A stretch of 64,000 bases of DNA, from assembly GCF_030409605.1 (NCBI RefSeq), contig NZ_JAUFQG010000004.1:1676501-1740500 (forward strand). The letters run 5' to 3'. Each line of letters opens with the position of its first letter. The stretch's first letter is position 1. The DNA comes from Simiduia curdlanivorans (GTDB lineage: Bacteria; Pseudomonadota; Gammaproteobacteria; Pseudomonadales; Cellvibrionaceae). Both the position numbers and the translations under genes were made by a program. The notes beneath the pieces were generated by a model. That model worked only from the letters and a program-made list of their open reading frames with translations, was not told the origin of the DNA and did no database searches. This document shows, one piece after another, positions 16,890 to 25,845 of the stretch.

Positions 16890-17867
16890 CTAGTAATTGA
16901 TGCTGCGCTTAATGGCTTCGAATATTTTGTACTGGTCGGGCATGTATTCTTTTTCATGCACCAGGGGGAAGGGTGTATCTAAACCGGTCACGCGGCTGAT
17001 CGGTGCCTCCAAATAGAGGAAGCAGTGATCTTGAATCGTCGCGGCAATTTCGCCGGCGTAGCCACCGGTTAATGGTGCTTCGTGAGTCACCAATAAACGG
17101 CCGGTTTTTTTCACCGAGCGCGCGACTGTGTCGACATCCCAAGGCAGCAATGTGCGCAAGTCGATAACTTCACAGGAGATGCCATCGGCCTCGGCCATGG
17201 CCGCAGCGGCTTGCAAGTATTCCATCTGCGCACCCCAAGACAGGAGGGTGATGTCCGAACCTTCTTTGACCACTTCGGCCACGCCCAAGGGAATTTCGAA
17301 TTCCTCGTCCGGCACCTCACCCACGGCGGCGCGGTATAAACGCTTGGGTTCGAAAAAGATCACCGGATTTGGATCGCGAATGGCGGCGAGCAACAAGCCT
17401 TTGGCTTGGTAGGGCGTCGATGGCATCACCACTTTTAAGCCCGGGGTCTGGGTAAAGTAGGCTTCCGGTGATTGCGAGTGGTACAGGCCACCGGCGATAC
17501 CGCCGCCGTAAGGTGTGCGAATGGTGAGGCCGCCGACGTTGAATTGGTTGCCCGAGCGATAGCGAAACTTCGCCGCTTCGTTAACGATCTGGTCGAAGGC
17601 GGGAAAAATGTAATCGGCAAATTGGATTTCGGCGACCGGAATGTGACCTTGCGCCGCCATACCAATGGCAAAGCCGGCGATGCCTTGTTCGGTCAGTGGC
17701 GTATTAAAGCAGCGCGCTTTGCCAAATTTTTCTTGCAGGTTGCTGGTGGCGCGAAACACGCCGCCAAATTTGCCGATGTCTTCACCGAAACACACCACGC
17801 GCTTATCGTTAGTCATAGCTGTGGTCAGGGCGCTGTTAACGGCTTGTAATAAATTCATCTTGGCCAT
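16890..17867 (-). CDS. bkdA2: Branched-chain 2-oxoacid dehydrogenase E1 beta subunit
   Basis: The 325-residue protein matches transketolase-type E1 beta: N-terminal VCFGEDIGKFGGVFRAT, FADYIFPAFDQIVNEAAK, TPYGGGIAGGLYHSQSPEA and the C-terminal DLRTLLPWDVDTV...TGRLLVTHEA. With the alpha subunit it decarboxylates branched 2-oxoacids from Val, Leu and Ile using thiamine diphosphate. It begins 2 bp after the E1 alpha stop and precedes the E2 gene by 9 bp. Length is normal for the family. Confidence 0.94.
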   Translation of the reverse strand: MAKMNLLQAVNSALTTAMTNDKRVVCFGEDIGKFGGVFRATSNLQEKFGKARCFNTPLTEQGIAGFAIGMAAQGHIPVAEIQFADYIFPAFDQIVNEAAKFRYRSGNQFNVGGLTIRTPYGGGIAGGLYHSQSPEAYFTQTPGLKVVMPSTPYQAKGLLLAAIRDPNPVIFFEPKRLYRAAVGEVPDEEFEIPLGVAEVVKEGSDITLLSWGAQMEYLQAAAAMAEADGISCEVIDLRTLLPWDVDTVARSVKKTGRLLVTHEAPLTGGYAGEIAATIQDHCFLYLEAPISRVTGLDTPFPLVHEKEYMPDQYKIFEAIKRSINY

Positions 17868-17869
17868 GA

Positions 17870-19051
17870 TCAGTGCTCCGTTCCTTCGATAACCTGTGCG
17901 GCGGTTTTCGGGTATTTTTCTGGGTACTTAGCGATGTGTTCGCGTAGTGCTGCTAACTGGCCTTTAAGATTGGCGTCGGGTGTGTCGTACACATCGGTGA
18001 TCAGATCATCGAGCCCGGGCGGGGCAACTTTTTCCGTCGCCTTTAAGCAGTCGAGCACTTCTTTGCGGTAATTTTCTAAGCCGGCTTTTTCCTGCGCTTC
18101 GGTCCACCACTTTTTCGCGATCAGCCAGTTTTTCATGCGCAGCACTGGGTCTACCGCACGCCATTTGTCTTCTTCGTCGCGCGAGCGGTAGCCGGCCGGA
18201 TCGTCGGAGGTGGAGTGCGCTCCTAGGCGATAGCTCATGGCTTCTACTAATACCGGCTCGTTATTGTCCACGGCAATCTTGCGCGCTTCTACGCATCCGG
18301 CGTACACCGCCAGTATGTCGTTGCCGTCTACGCGAATGGTTTTCATGCCGTAGCCCACACCGCGCGCGGCGATGCCGTCGCCGGCGTATTGTTCGTCCGC
18401 GGGGGTGGAAATGGCGTAGCCATTGTTGCGGCAGAAGAAGACGGTAGGGCATTTCAGCACCGCCGCCATATTCATGCCGGCGTGGAAGTCGCCCTCGCTG
18501 GCGGCGCCTTCGCCGAAATAGACCAAGGTGCAGGCCTTTTCGCCCTCGAGCTTTTGCGCGTAGGCGTAGCCGGCGGCTTGCGGAATTTGCGTCGCCAGTG
18601 GCGAGGAAATGGTCATGTAGTTGAGGTCGTTGCAGCCGTAGTGAATCGGCATTTGGCGACCCTTGCCCAAATCCTTGCTGTTGGATAGCATTTGATGCAT
18701 GAATTGCTCGGTGCTGAAGCCGCGGTAGCGCAAGGCGCCATGCTCGCGGTACTGGCCCATAATCATATCTTTGGCTTCAAAGGCGGCCGCCGAACCAATG
18801 ACGGCGGCTTCTTCGCCGGTGCAGGTCATGTAGAAGCTCAGCCGGCCTTGGCGCTGGGCTGCGACCATGCGCTCGTCCAGTACCCGAATAAACTGCATGG
18901 TGTCATAGATGCGCAGCGCGGTTGTTTTATCTAGCTTGGGTGCTTTGGCGCCCTCGTACAATGATCCGTCAGCTTTTAACAGGCTGAGCGTGGGTATGGC
19001 CATTTCAAAGCCCGACAGTAGTCGTAGCTTGTGGGTAATCTTATCGCTCAT
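17870..19051 (-). CDS. bkdA1: Branched-chain 2-oxoacid dehydrogenase E1 alpha subunit
   Basis: The 393-residue protein carries the thiamine diphosphate motif (FGEGAASEGDFHAGMN through FFCRNNGYAIST), the phosphorylation-loop region EAMSYRLGAHSTSDDP and MTCTGEEAAVIGSAAA near the N-terminus, all typical of the branched-chain E1 alpha. It is the first gene of the E1a-E1b-E2 operon, whose promoter must lie in the 385-bp gap shared with the divergent gnd gene. The complex needs TPP, and the neighbouring operon salvages thiamine, though that adjacency may be coincidence. Confidence 0.94.
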   Translation of the reverse strand: MSDKITHKLRLLSGFEMAIPTLSLLKADGSLYEGAKAPKLDKTTALRIYDTMQFIRVLDERMVAAQRQGRLSFYMTCTGEEAAVIGSAAAFEAKDMIMGQYREHGALRYRGFSTEQFMHQMLSNSKDLGKGRQMPIHYGCNDLNYMTISSPLATQIPQAAGYAYAQKLEGEKACTLVYFGEGAASEGDFHAGMNMAAVLKCPTVFFCRNNGYAISTPADEQYAGDGIAARGVGYGMKTIRVDGNDILAVYAGCVEARKIAVDNNEPVLVEAMSYRLGAHSTSDDPAGYRSRDEEDKWRAVDPVLRMKNWLIAKKWWTEAQEKAGLENYRKEVLDCLKATEKVAPPGLDDLITDVYDTPDANLKGQLAALREHIAKYPEKYPKTAAQVIEGTEH

Positions 19052-19436
19052 CGAAGACCTCTTGCCCCTTGGGGTGCGGTTTGAGACTTATTCTGGAGTG
19101 CCTGTTGTCTAATTGTTGGCGCTCCATTCCTAGACTATAAGTCGCCCTTAAGTGGGTTCTACAGTGTAGTTAGATCACGCAATTTCACAGGTACAAAAAA
19201 TTAGCACGGGCGGGACTGGTGAGTCCTACTTATCTAAGGGCTAAACCGCCCATGCTTGTGATATAAGAACCAATAAATTGCTGATAATTGAGTAGTTATA
19301 CCAATAATTAGCTAAATGGTAGTCGATATACCCCTCTGGCGCCGTTTTTGCTGAGTGCTTTTGGTGTGCGAAAACTAACCGAAAGAGGCCTTTTTGCAGT
19401 ACTATGCGCGCTTTTCAATGCCTAGGAACGAAACCC
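19052..19436. other. Divergent promoter region between bkd operon and gnd
   Basis: This 385-bp gap must contain the promoters of both divergent units. An AGGAACG ribosome site precedes gnd at 19424-19430. AT-rich sequence around 19260-19320 is a likely promoter area. No ORF of note and no clear operator palindrome was recognised. Confidence 0.5.
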
Positions 19437-20966
19437 ATGCCTGTAGCTGCCCAGCCCTGTGATATTGGATTTGTCGGAGCCGGTGTGATGGGGAAAAACC
19501 TCATCATGAACCTCGTGGATAACGGCTTTCGCGTTATTGCCTTCGACTTAGACCAGAGCAAACTAGAAGCGCTGCAGGCGCAAGATGACGCCGAGCGCGG
19601 CGATAGCCCGCCGCGGGTTCTGACCTGTAACTCCTACACAGACCTGTTGGCCAGCTTAAGTGCGCCGCATTTAATCGTGGTGTCGGTGCCGGCCGGTAGC
19701 CCGGTGGACGATGTGTGCCATAAGTTGGTTGATGCCGGCTTACAGGCGGACGATATTGTGGTCGACACAGGCAATAGTCTATGGACCGACACCCAGCGTC
19801 GAGAAACTGAGTACGAGGGGCAATTCATCTTGTTCTCGACCGCGGTTTCAGGCGGCGAAGTGGGGGCGAGGTTTGGCCCGTCGCTGATGCCCAGCGGCGA
19901 TCCTTACGCCTGGACCCGCATCAAGCCCATGTGGGAGGCGATAGCCGCTAAGGTCGACCCAGACACCGGCAAGCCCATCGAGCGCAAAGCGCCTGGCGAA
20001 GTGGTGGCAAAGGGCGAGCCCTGCGCCGCCTACATAGGCCCAAGCGGCTCCGGCCACTATGTAAAAATGGTGCACAACGGCATCGAATACGCCGATATGC
20101 AGCTGATTTGCGAGGCTTATCAGGTGATGCGCGACGCGTTGGCGATGTCTGCCAGCGAAATCGCCGCGGTCTTTCGACGCTGGAACGAGGGCTTACTGAA
20201 TAGCTACTTGATCGAAATTAGCGCCGAGGTGCTCGATACTGTCGATGCCGAAACCGGTGCACCCCTCGTTGAAATGATTTTAGATAAAGCCGGCCAGAAG
20301 GGCACTGGCTTATGGACGGCGGTGAGCAGCTTAGAACTGGGTTGCCCGGCGCCGACTATCGCCGAAGCAGTGTACGCGCGCTCTATATCCACGCTCAAAG
20401 ATCAGCGCGTTAAAGCCGCCTCTCTGTTGGCCGGGCCAGACTTTGACAAGCCCTCTGCCGAGCAGCGCGATAGTCTAATCGACCAGCTGCACGACGCGCT
20501 CTATTGCGCCAAAATTTGCGCCTATGCACAAGGTTTTGACCTGATGCGAACCGCCGCTAAAGAGCAGGGTTGGACGCTCAACTACGGCGAAATTGCAAAA
20601 ATTTGGCGCGCCGGCTGCATTATTCGCGCGGTGTTTTTACAATCCATTGCCGATGCCTACGAGCGCAACGAGGAGCTGGAGAATCTCTTACTGGATCAGT
20701 ACTTCGCCGAGCAAATTTCGAGTAACCAGCGCAATTGGCGCAAAGCGGTGGCGAACGCCAGCTTATGGGGCGTGCCCGTCGCGGCGCTGAGCTCGGCGCT
20801 GAGTTATTACGACGCCTATCGCACAGCAGTCTTACCCGCCAACTTGTTGCAGGGGCAGCGCGATTATTTTGGTGCCCATGCCTTTGAGCGCGTGGATAAA
20901 CCGCGCGGCAAGAAGTATCACGTGGAGTGGAGTGATCCAGCGCGCCCTATGACTCGACTGAAATAA
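19437..20966 (+). CDS. gnd: 6-phosphogluconate dehydrogenase (decarboxylating)
   Basis: The 509-residue enzyme has the NADP-binding motif GFVGAGVMGKNLIMNL at the N-terminus, the catalytic stretch GSGHYVKMVHNGIEYADMQL (Lys and Asn conserved) and C-terminal blocks GQKGTGLWTAVSSLELG and YFGAHAFERVD. It converts 6-phosphogluconate to ribulose 5-phosphate. It is longer than the approximately 470 residues of E. coli Gnd, with extra residues after GEVVAKG. I chose ATG 19437 over ATG 19404 because AGGAACG lies 6-7 bases upstream. No zwf or pgl is adjacent. Confidence 0.93.
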   Translation: MPVAAQPCDIGFVGAGVMGKNLIMNLVDNGFRVIAFDLDQSKLEALQAQDDAERGDSPPRVLTCNSYTDLLASLSAPHLIVVSVPAGSPVDDVCHKLVDAGLQADDIVVDTGNSLWTDTQRRETEYEGQFILFSTAVSGGEVGARFGPSLMPSGDPYAWTRIKPMWEAIAAKVDPDTGKPIERKAPGEVVAKGEPCAAYIGPSGSGHYVKMVHNGIEYADMQLICEAYQVMRDALAMSASEIAAVFRRWNEGLLNSYLIEISAEVLDTVDAETGAPLVEMILDKAGQKGTGLWTAVSSLELGCPAPTIAEAVYARSISTLKDQRVKAASLLAGPDFDKPSAEQRDSLIDQLHDALYCAKICAYAQGFDLMRTAAKEQGWTLNYGEIAKIWRAGCIIRAVFLQSIADAYERNEELENLLLDQYFAEQISSNQRNWRKAVANASLWGVPVAALSSALSYYDAYRTAVLPANLLQGQRDYFGAHAFERVDKPRGKKYHVEWSDPARPMTRLK

Positions 20967-21532
20967 CCGCTAGCAGCTAGATTGAAAAAGGCTGCTGCTG
21001 CCACTGTTGTTCCACAGTTATGTCGCGGGAGAGTTTGGTGCCCGTGCTAGTGACCGTCACCCGCATGGGTTGATATCGCTAATAGGCAAAGCATGCTTTG
21101 CTGCGATAGCAACGCCCACAATGTGTCATTGTGGGCCGGTCCCAAAGGTCGGGTGTTAAGACTAGATGGATGTATTCACGTCGTGTCGCTAGTGCGGGCA
21201 CCAAACTCATGTCCAAGTATGCGCCGAGATGTCGCATCTATTGTGAGGCTTAAAGCCTAACGATGATCGCCTCGTTTTTGTCGAACAGCAGTGCCGCTGC
21301 TGCGGCCTTTTCTGTTTCAGGAGATCTTTTTGTTATCACCCTTGGGGGAATGTGCGCCTAGCAGCGAGAAAAAGTCTAGACTCAATGTCCATCGAAGCGG
21401 AATCGGGTGTGTCCGCGTGCTGTCGAGGTCCCTATGGTTATCACCGGCCGGGTGCGGTCAATTTTCAACCGGCGATATTGTCACCGAGCACTGGTCAAGC
21501 GCCGGTGTGGCACAGCTAATGGCACCTAGTTT
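20967..21532. other. Intergenic region with second repeat copy
   Basis: The first 25 bp after gnd and the bases after 21294 form what looks like a split terminator (AAAAAGGC ... GGCCTTTTC). The 293-bp repeat copy 2 occupies 21002-21294. From 21305 to 21532 I saw no convincing gene. A frame at 21291-21536 starts in the repeat and is not called. Confidence 0.65.
21002..21294 (-). repeat. 293-bp palindrome-rich repeat, copy 2 (MITE-like)
   Basis: This is the inverted copy of the element at 5646-5938, identical in length with about 24 substitutions and no indels. It keeps the terminal inverted repeats, the GCAAAGCATGCTTTGC palindrome and the CCCACAATG/CATTGTGGG hairpin. Flanks are 20993-21001 and 21295-21303, a 9-bp direct repeat with one mismatch. 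It lies in a GCT-rich sequence, so this duplication alone is weaker evidence than at copy 1. Removing the element would rejoin AAAAAGGC and GCCTTTT arms into a hairpin after gnd. Confidence 0.85.
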
Positions 21533-22285
21533 ATGAGGAGCCAGTTAGCGCTTATTGCCATCGTTGCTCGGACTATTGTTTTATCCGGCATGTTTGCCGC
21601 GTCTCCTGTTTCTGGTGCAGAGCTTTTGCCAGTGTCAATCATTGCCTACCACGACAAACCGCCCTATATGACGGATATTAAGGCGGAACAGGGTTTGTAT
21701 TTCGATTTTGTTCGATTACTTAATGAAAAGAGCGATACCTATCAATTTTCATTAGTATTTAGTCCGCGCAATCGTGTTCGAAAAATGGTTGCCAACGAAA
21801 ATTTTGGCGGCATCGTATTAGGTGTTAGCCCTTTGTGGTTCGACGACGTGGCACAGACAAAATACTTGTGGACTAAGGCGGTGTATCAAGATGAAGATAT
21901 CTTTGTCTCCCTGCGGCAGAATCCCTTCGAGTTTTCGGGTGCGTCATCTTTGGCTGGCAAGCATATCTGTTTAGCATTAGGAAATTACTACGCGGGTATT
22001 TCCGATCGGGAGGCGTCGCTCGCGCTTACATTGCTGCACACCAGTCGAGAAGTTGCTATTTTCGATCTGCTTGATAAAAAGCGCTGTGAGCTAGGTGTTG
22101 TCAGTCGTTCAAGTTACCGCTATTTGCTCGAGCACAACAGTATTCTAAACCAGTACCATGTTTCCAAAGCATTGCATGATAAGTTTGAACGACGGCTATT
22201 GCTGGCAAAAGTGCAGCGGCCCGTGTTTGTATTTATCGAGCAGGTTTTGGCCGACTGGCCGGCAAATGACAATCGCGAAGACTGA
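21533..22285 (+). CDS. Periplasmic solute-binding protein (SBP family 3-like)
   Basis: The 250-residue protein has a signal peptide (to about residue 29, PVSGAELL) and then ISIIAYHDKPPYMT-type opening and GLYFDFVRLLNE, which is the pattern of family 3 extracellular amino-acid-binding-like proteins. C-terminal parts are divergent. No permease or ATPase is adjacent, so it may be an orphan binding protein or a sensor-type periplasmic protein rather than part of an ABC importer. The ATG at 21533 lacks a clear ribosome site, so the start is uncertain. Confidence 0.7.
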   Translation: MRSQLALIAIVARTIVLSGMFAASPVSGAELLPVSIIAYHDKPPYMTDIKAEQGLYFDFVRLLNEKSDTYQFSLVFSPRNRVRKMVANENFGGIVLGVSPLWFDDVAQTKYLWTKAVYQDEDIFVSLRQNPFEFSGASSLAGKHICLALGNYYAGISDREASLALTLLHTSREVAIFDLLDKKRCELGVVSRSSYRYLLEHNSILNQYHVSKALHDKFERRLLLAKVQRPVFVFIEQVLADWPANDNRED

Positions 22286-22294
22286 TAAAAAATG

Positions 22295-22321
22295 GAACAG
22301 GGCAATGTAATTGCCCTGTTC
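22295..22321 (-). terminator. Intrinsic terminator for the M49-like gene
   Basis: A perfect 12-bp inverted repeat (22295-22306 with 22310-22321, loop GTA) lies between two convergent genes. Read on the minus strand it is followed by CATTTTTTATC, giving the T-run of a rho-independent terminator for the peptidase gene. It may also stall transcription from the left. Confidence 0.9.
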
Positions 22322-22362
22322 GAGGCAGTGAACTGGCTGCCTACATCAGCGGCCAGTCTAGC

Positions 22363-24051
22363 TTAGAGCCCCAGCACTGATTTTCCTTGAATAAAGGTAA
22401 TATCCACAGGAATATTTGCTGCCGTTAGCTTGTCTAGCTCGGCCTGAAGGTCGGCGCCCATCATGCCTTTCTCATCCATTAATTTAACCACGCCCTGGTA
22501 ATCGCCGTTGCCTTGTAGAGTCAGCAGCAGATTGGACAGATCGTTAATGGCAACTGTCATCTTGTCGAAGTCAACGCGATAGCGGCCGTCTGCATCGGTG
22601 CTAAAGGCGCCTGCGTCCTTAAAGTAATTGAAGCGCACCATGTTCGCTTTGCCGTGGGCTGATGAAGCGCCAAAGCGCACCGAGCGGAAAATGCCGGCCA
22701 GGAAAGTTACGTAGTTATCCATAAGCTCCCCCTCTTCAATTTGATTTCTTTTAAAGAGCTCGGAGATCATGTAGAGGCCGAGCACATCGGCTTTGCCTTC
22801 TTCCATGGATGATGCCATCTCTTTCAGTGCCGTGCGCACCAAGCCTTTATCGTTGACGGTGTTTTTGATGCCTAAGCCGTGCGCAACTTCGTGAAACATG
22901 GTGTTGCCGAAAAAGGCGTCAAAGGTAATGTGCGACTGTTGATCTTGAGCGATGAGCTGCTGGGCAATGGGCACTAAAATTTTATCGAACTTGGCCTGCA
23001 TGGCATTTTTCAGTTGTAGGCGACGGGTACCCTTTTCGAGTTGAACTTGTTCGTCATTGGGCAGGTTAATGGCAATGGTTTTCGAGCCTGCATTCGAATG
23101 CCCTGCGTAGTAAATCACATCGTAGGCATTGAGGTCCGCGTCTGTGCCTGGGGTTTCCTGTTTGTAGGCATCTGCTACCGGCAAGCCTTGTTGCAATTCG
23201 GGTAAAAAAGCGGCGTAGCGCGATAGCTTATCGCTCCAACTTTGATCTTTAATCAAGACATAGGCCTCGTAGGCCGCGCGATAGCCAAACAGCAGGTCTT
23301 CGTAGGTTTCTATGGCGCCGATGACCAATTCAATGGGGTTGGATTTCATATCCATCCAGGCCATGTCGGACGGTTGATAGTCGTCTGTTTCTAGTGCGGT
23401 CGCGCGTATTTCTAAATAGTTTTTGAACTCGGCATTGTCTGCCAGCGCCGCCGCTTCGCGCAAAAGTGTCGCCGCCTGTTTCAATTGCGGCGCAAATTTT
23501 TTGCTGTAGGGCGTGATCAGTAACTGACCCTGGGCGTCTCGCTCCATAACCGAATAGAGTTCCATGTCGCGCGTGGTTTCGAGCATGATTTTATTGCTTG
23601 TGCGCCAGCTTTCGTACTCCGCTTTAGTCATGTCTGCGGGGTAGAATTGTGCGCCCAAGGGCTTTTCGCCTATGCCTTTTATGAACGACGCATCGCCAGC
23701 AAGCCTGTCCCATGGGCCATAGTTGATGTCGGCAAAACGCCGAGTTTTGGCATCGGGAATTTGGCTTAATAGGGTCGATTTATCACCGTAGGCCTGCAGC
23801 CAATAGAGCTCGTCCATGATGGTTGCTGCATCGATCAGCAGGGCGAGCATCTTATGTTGATTTGCCGATAAATGGCTTAAATCGCTAGTCAGGGTGAAGT
23901 CCGCATAAATATCAAAGCGCTCGGTGCTGGAGGCGACAAGTGCGGCATTGGGTTTGCTGGTTTGTGTTTCAGATTGATCCGGTGACGTGGTGTCACAGGC
24001 TGTGAGTGCCAAGGTTGTGGCAACGGCCGCCGCGAGCAGGGATAGGCGCAT
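22363..24051 (-). CDS. M49-like (dipeptidyl peptidase III-related) zinc metallopeptidase lipoprotein
   Basis: The 562-residue protein starts with a lipoprotein signal (MRLSLLAAAVATTLALTAC, lipobox LTAC). The zinc site is HEVAHGLG (His387, Glu388, His391) with the second motif MEEGKADVLG (Glu417/Glu418), the pair seen in DPP III-like hydrolases. Canonical DPP III has the one-residue-longer HELLGH. Here the motif is HEXXH followed by GLG, as in the bacterial M49-like and nudix-linked group. It is probably attached to the outer membrane and cleaves peptides. ATG 24051 follows GAGG at good spacing. ATG 24063 has no such site. Confidence 0.82.
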   Translation of the reverse strand: MRLSLLAAAVATTLALTACDTTSPDQSETQTSKPNAALVASSTERFDIYADFTLTSDLSHLSANQHKMLALLIDAATIMDELYWLQAYGDKSTLLSQIPDAKTRRFADINYGPWDRLAGDASFIKGIGEKPLGAQFYPADMTKAEYESWRTSNKIMLETTRDMELYSVMERDAQGQLLITPYSKKFAPQLKQAATLLREAAALADNAEFKNYLEIRATALETDDYQPSDMAWMDMKSNPIELVIGAIETYEDLLFGYRAAYEAYVLIKDQSWSDKLSRYAAFLPELQQGLPVADAYKQETPGTDADLNAYDVIYYAGHSNAGSKTIAINLPNDEQVQLEKGTRRLQLKNAMQAKFDKILVPIAQQLIAQDQQSHITFDAFFGNTMFHEVAHGLGIKNTVNDKGLVRTALKEMASSMEEGKADVLGLYMISELFKRNQIEEGELMDNYVTFLAGIFRSVRFGASSAHGKANMVRFNYFKDAGAFSTDADGRYRVDFDKMTVAINDLSNLLLTLQGNGDYQGVVKLMDEKGMMGADLQAELDKLTAANIPVDITFIQGKSVLGL

Positions 24052-24294
24052 GGTGATCCTCATTTTTTGATGGTGTGATGAGCACAGCTAGTACCCTATT
24101 GGCACTAGGCTTGTGAAATAGTCGCATTTATTAGGGTGTATTGCGTCGATAGATCTGTATAGACGAATCTAAGCGGTGTTTCCTGAAGGTTTAGTGCAGC
24201 ATGGCGCCCTAGGCAGGGTCTTGCTGGATCGATCACCGCGCCTAGCGCAGTGATCGAGAGGGTTTGTTTTCCTATTGAAAAGGGGCTGGTTACT

Positions 24295-25188
24295 TTAAGG
24301 CTTGCTGTTCATATTCATCAGCAGGCTTTGCCCCTCCCCCAGCACTGTTTGCGGTAATCTACCATCCCAGTTCTGTGCTTTGGTGAGTTCGACAATGAGC
24401 GGATTATTTTTCAGCGCTTCGGCTTTGGCGCGAATGGCATCGGCTTCGGCCAAACCTTTCATGCGGATGGATTCGGCTTGCGCCTCGGCTTCGGCTTTGA
24501 TTTTGTAGGCTTCACCGTCAGCTATGGCCTTGGCCGAGTCGCGCGATGCCTCCGCTGTGTTCACATCCCGCTGCGCTTCCAATTTTTGCCTCGCCAATTT
24601 GTGCTGCTCGGCATCGGCTAAGTTCTTCTCCGTTTGCTTGGTTTGTATGGAGATCAAATATTGCGCTGGCAATATAATGTTTTCGATTTGCACTGAGTCA
24701 ATTTTCACCGGAAAACCATCGAGATCTTTGGTGAGTGCCGCTTCTATTTCGGTGACCGCGCGGCTGCGATCTTGAATGAGTTGCTCAGCGGTATAGTGGG
24801 GTAGCACATCTTTTGTAGCCGCTCTGAAACGCGGATCTAGGATGCGCGATTCGAACTGATCTAGCCCGCCATACCTTTTATAAAGATCCAAGGCGCTATC
24901 GCGGTGCACAGTCCAGTTGAGCGACACCTCGGCGGTCAAGGGCATTTGTTCTTTCGAGGAGCTGGGCATCTGCTCGACATTCTTGCGGGTGCGAATCTCG
25001 ATCTCTTGCACAGTGTCGACAAAGGGCACCTTGGCGTGTAAGCCGGGGCTGGTTTGCTCTTTTGCCTCTGAGAAGCGCTTCACGATGCCGACGTGTCCCT
25101 CTTCTACGGTATAGCAACTGGACATGCCAAATATGCACAGTAGGAGAACTGAAGCGAGTGCGATAACCTGAGTTTTACTGATAGACAT
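24295..25188 (-). CDS. SPFH/prohibitin family membrane-anchored protein
   Basis: The 297-residue protein has one N-terminal hydrophobic segment, then VEEGHVGIVKRF, the start of the SPFH (band 7) domain at about 28-190. A long Ala/Glu/Lys-rich coiled coil (about 185-255) and a short tail follow. The region resembles prohibitin/HflC-type proteins that form ring assemblies and modulate membrane proteases. The hydrophobic segment ends in MSSC, an imperfect lipobox, so lipid attachment is possible. No hflK partner or FtsH is adjacent. Confidence 0.86.
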   Translation of the reverse strand: MSISKTQVIALASVLLLCIFGMSSCYTVEEGHVGIVKRFSEAKEQTSPGLHAKVPFVDTVQEIEIRTRKNVEQMPSSSKEQMPLTAEVSLNWTVHRDSALDLYKRYGGLDQFESRILDPRFRAATKDVLPHYTAEQLIQDRSRAVTEIEAALTKDLDGFPVKIDSVQIENIILPAQYLISIQTKQTEKNLADAEQHKLARQKLEAQRDVNTAEASRDSAKAIADGEAYKIKAEAEAQAESIRMKGLAEADAIRAKAEALKNNPLIVELTKAQNWDGRLPQTVLGEGQSLLMNMNSKP

Positions 25189-25335
25189 TACCTAACTTCC
25201 TGGTGGTGTTAATTCCTTAGGGACAATCAAGCTTAGTGCCTGACTGTCAGATATGCGGGTGCGGGCGAGATAATATCACAGCGCCACGAATGGGCGCTTG
25301 CATAGGTGTTGCAAAGATTGTTGCGGAGAGCCTTG

Positions 25336-25656
25336 CTAATCCGGTGCGCCTTGGTGGTCGCGCGCGTCGCGTTCGGCTTTGTTTACAATGGCCTGTTCCA
25401 AATCGATACCGGTGCGGTTGGCGAGTGCCATCAGATAGAAAAAGGTTTCGGCGATTTCATTTTCGATGGTTTCCCGACTTTTTGGGATGCGCCCCAAGGA
25501 AATGGATTCCTCTTCCGTGATCCATTGGTAGTGTTGTAGTACCTTGGCGGCGCTAACGGTGAGCGCCGAGGCGAGATTTTTTGGCGTGTGAAAAACCTGC
25601 CAGTCATTGTCTTCACAGAGATCGTTGTACTGCTGAAGTATCTGTTTTAAATCCAT
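25336..25656 (-). CDS. MazG-like nucleotide pyrophosphohydrolase, possibly inactive
   Basis: The 106-residue protein follows the MazG-like (MazG-related NTP-PPase) pattern: NDWQVFHTPKNLASAL, the QW motif HYQWITEEES and ETFFYLMALANRTGIDLEQA. The first metal-binding pair ExxE expected just before the QW motif is replaced by Ser35 and Lys38 (VSAAKVLQ). The second pair is present as Glu67-Glu70. It is therefore either catalytically impaired or functionally diverged. It is a single gene 147 bp upstream of the SPFH gene on the same strand. Confidence 0.8.
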   Translation of the reverse strand: MDLKQILQQYNDLCEDNDWQVFHTPKNLASALTVSAAKVLQHYQWITEEESISLGRIPKSRETIENEIAETFFYLMALANRTGIDLEQAIVNKAERDARDHQGAPD

Positions 25657-25845
25657 GCTAAGCCTCGGTTATTTTAATGCCATATTCAATGCGTCAAAGT
25701 GGCCAGTTACTATGACTTGTACAGTAGCTTGTGGTCAATTTCTCTGCAAGCCCGATGTTTTGTCTTGCGGACAGGTCGGTAGCCGTTGTTTTTACTCAGG
25801 TTTAACCGCTTTATCCCATAATCTATCGGCGGGCAGCTTAAATCT

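Noticed and set aside
21291..21536. Plus-strand frame reading MPLLRPFLFQEIFLLS...
   Set aside because: It begins at the edge of the repeat element with no ribosome site, overlaps the next gene's start and has no protein-like pattern.
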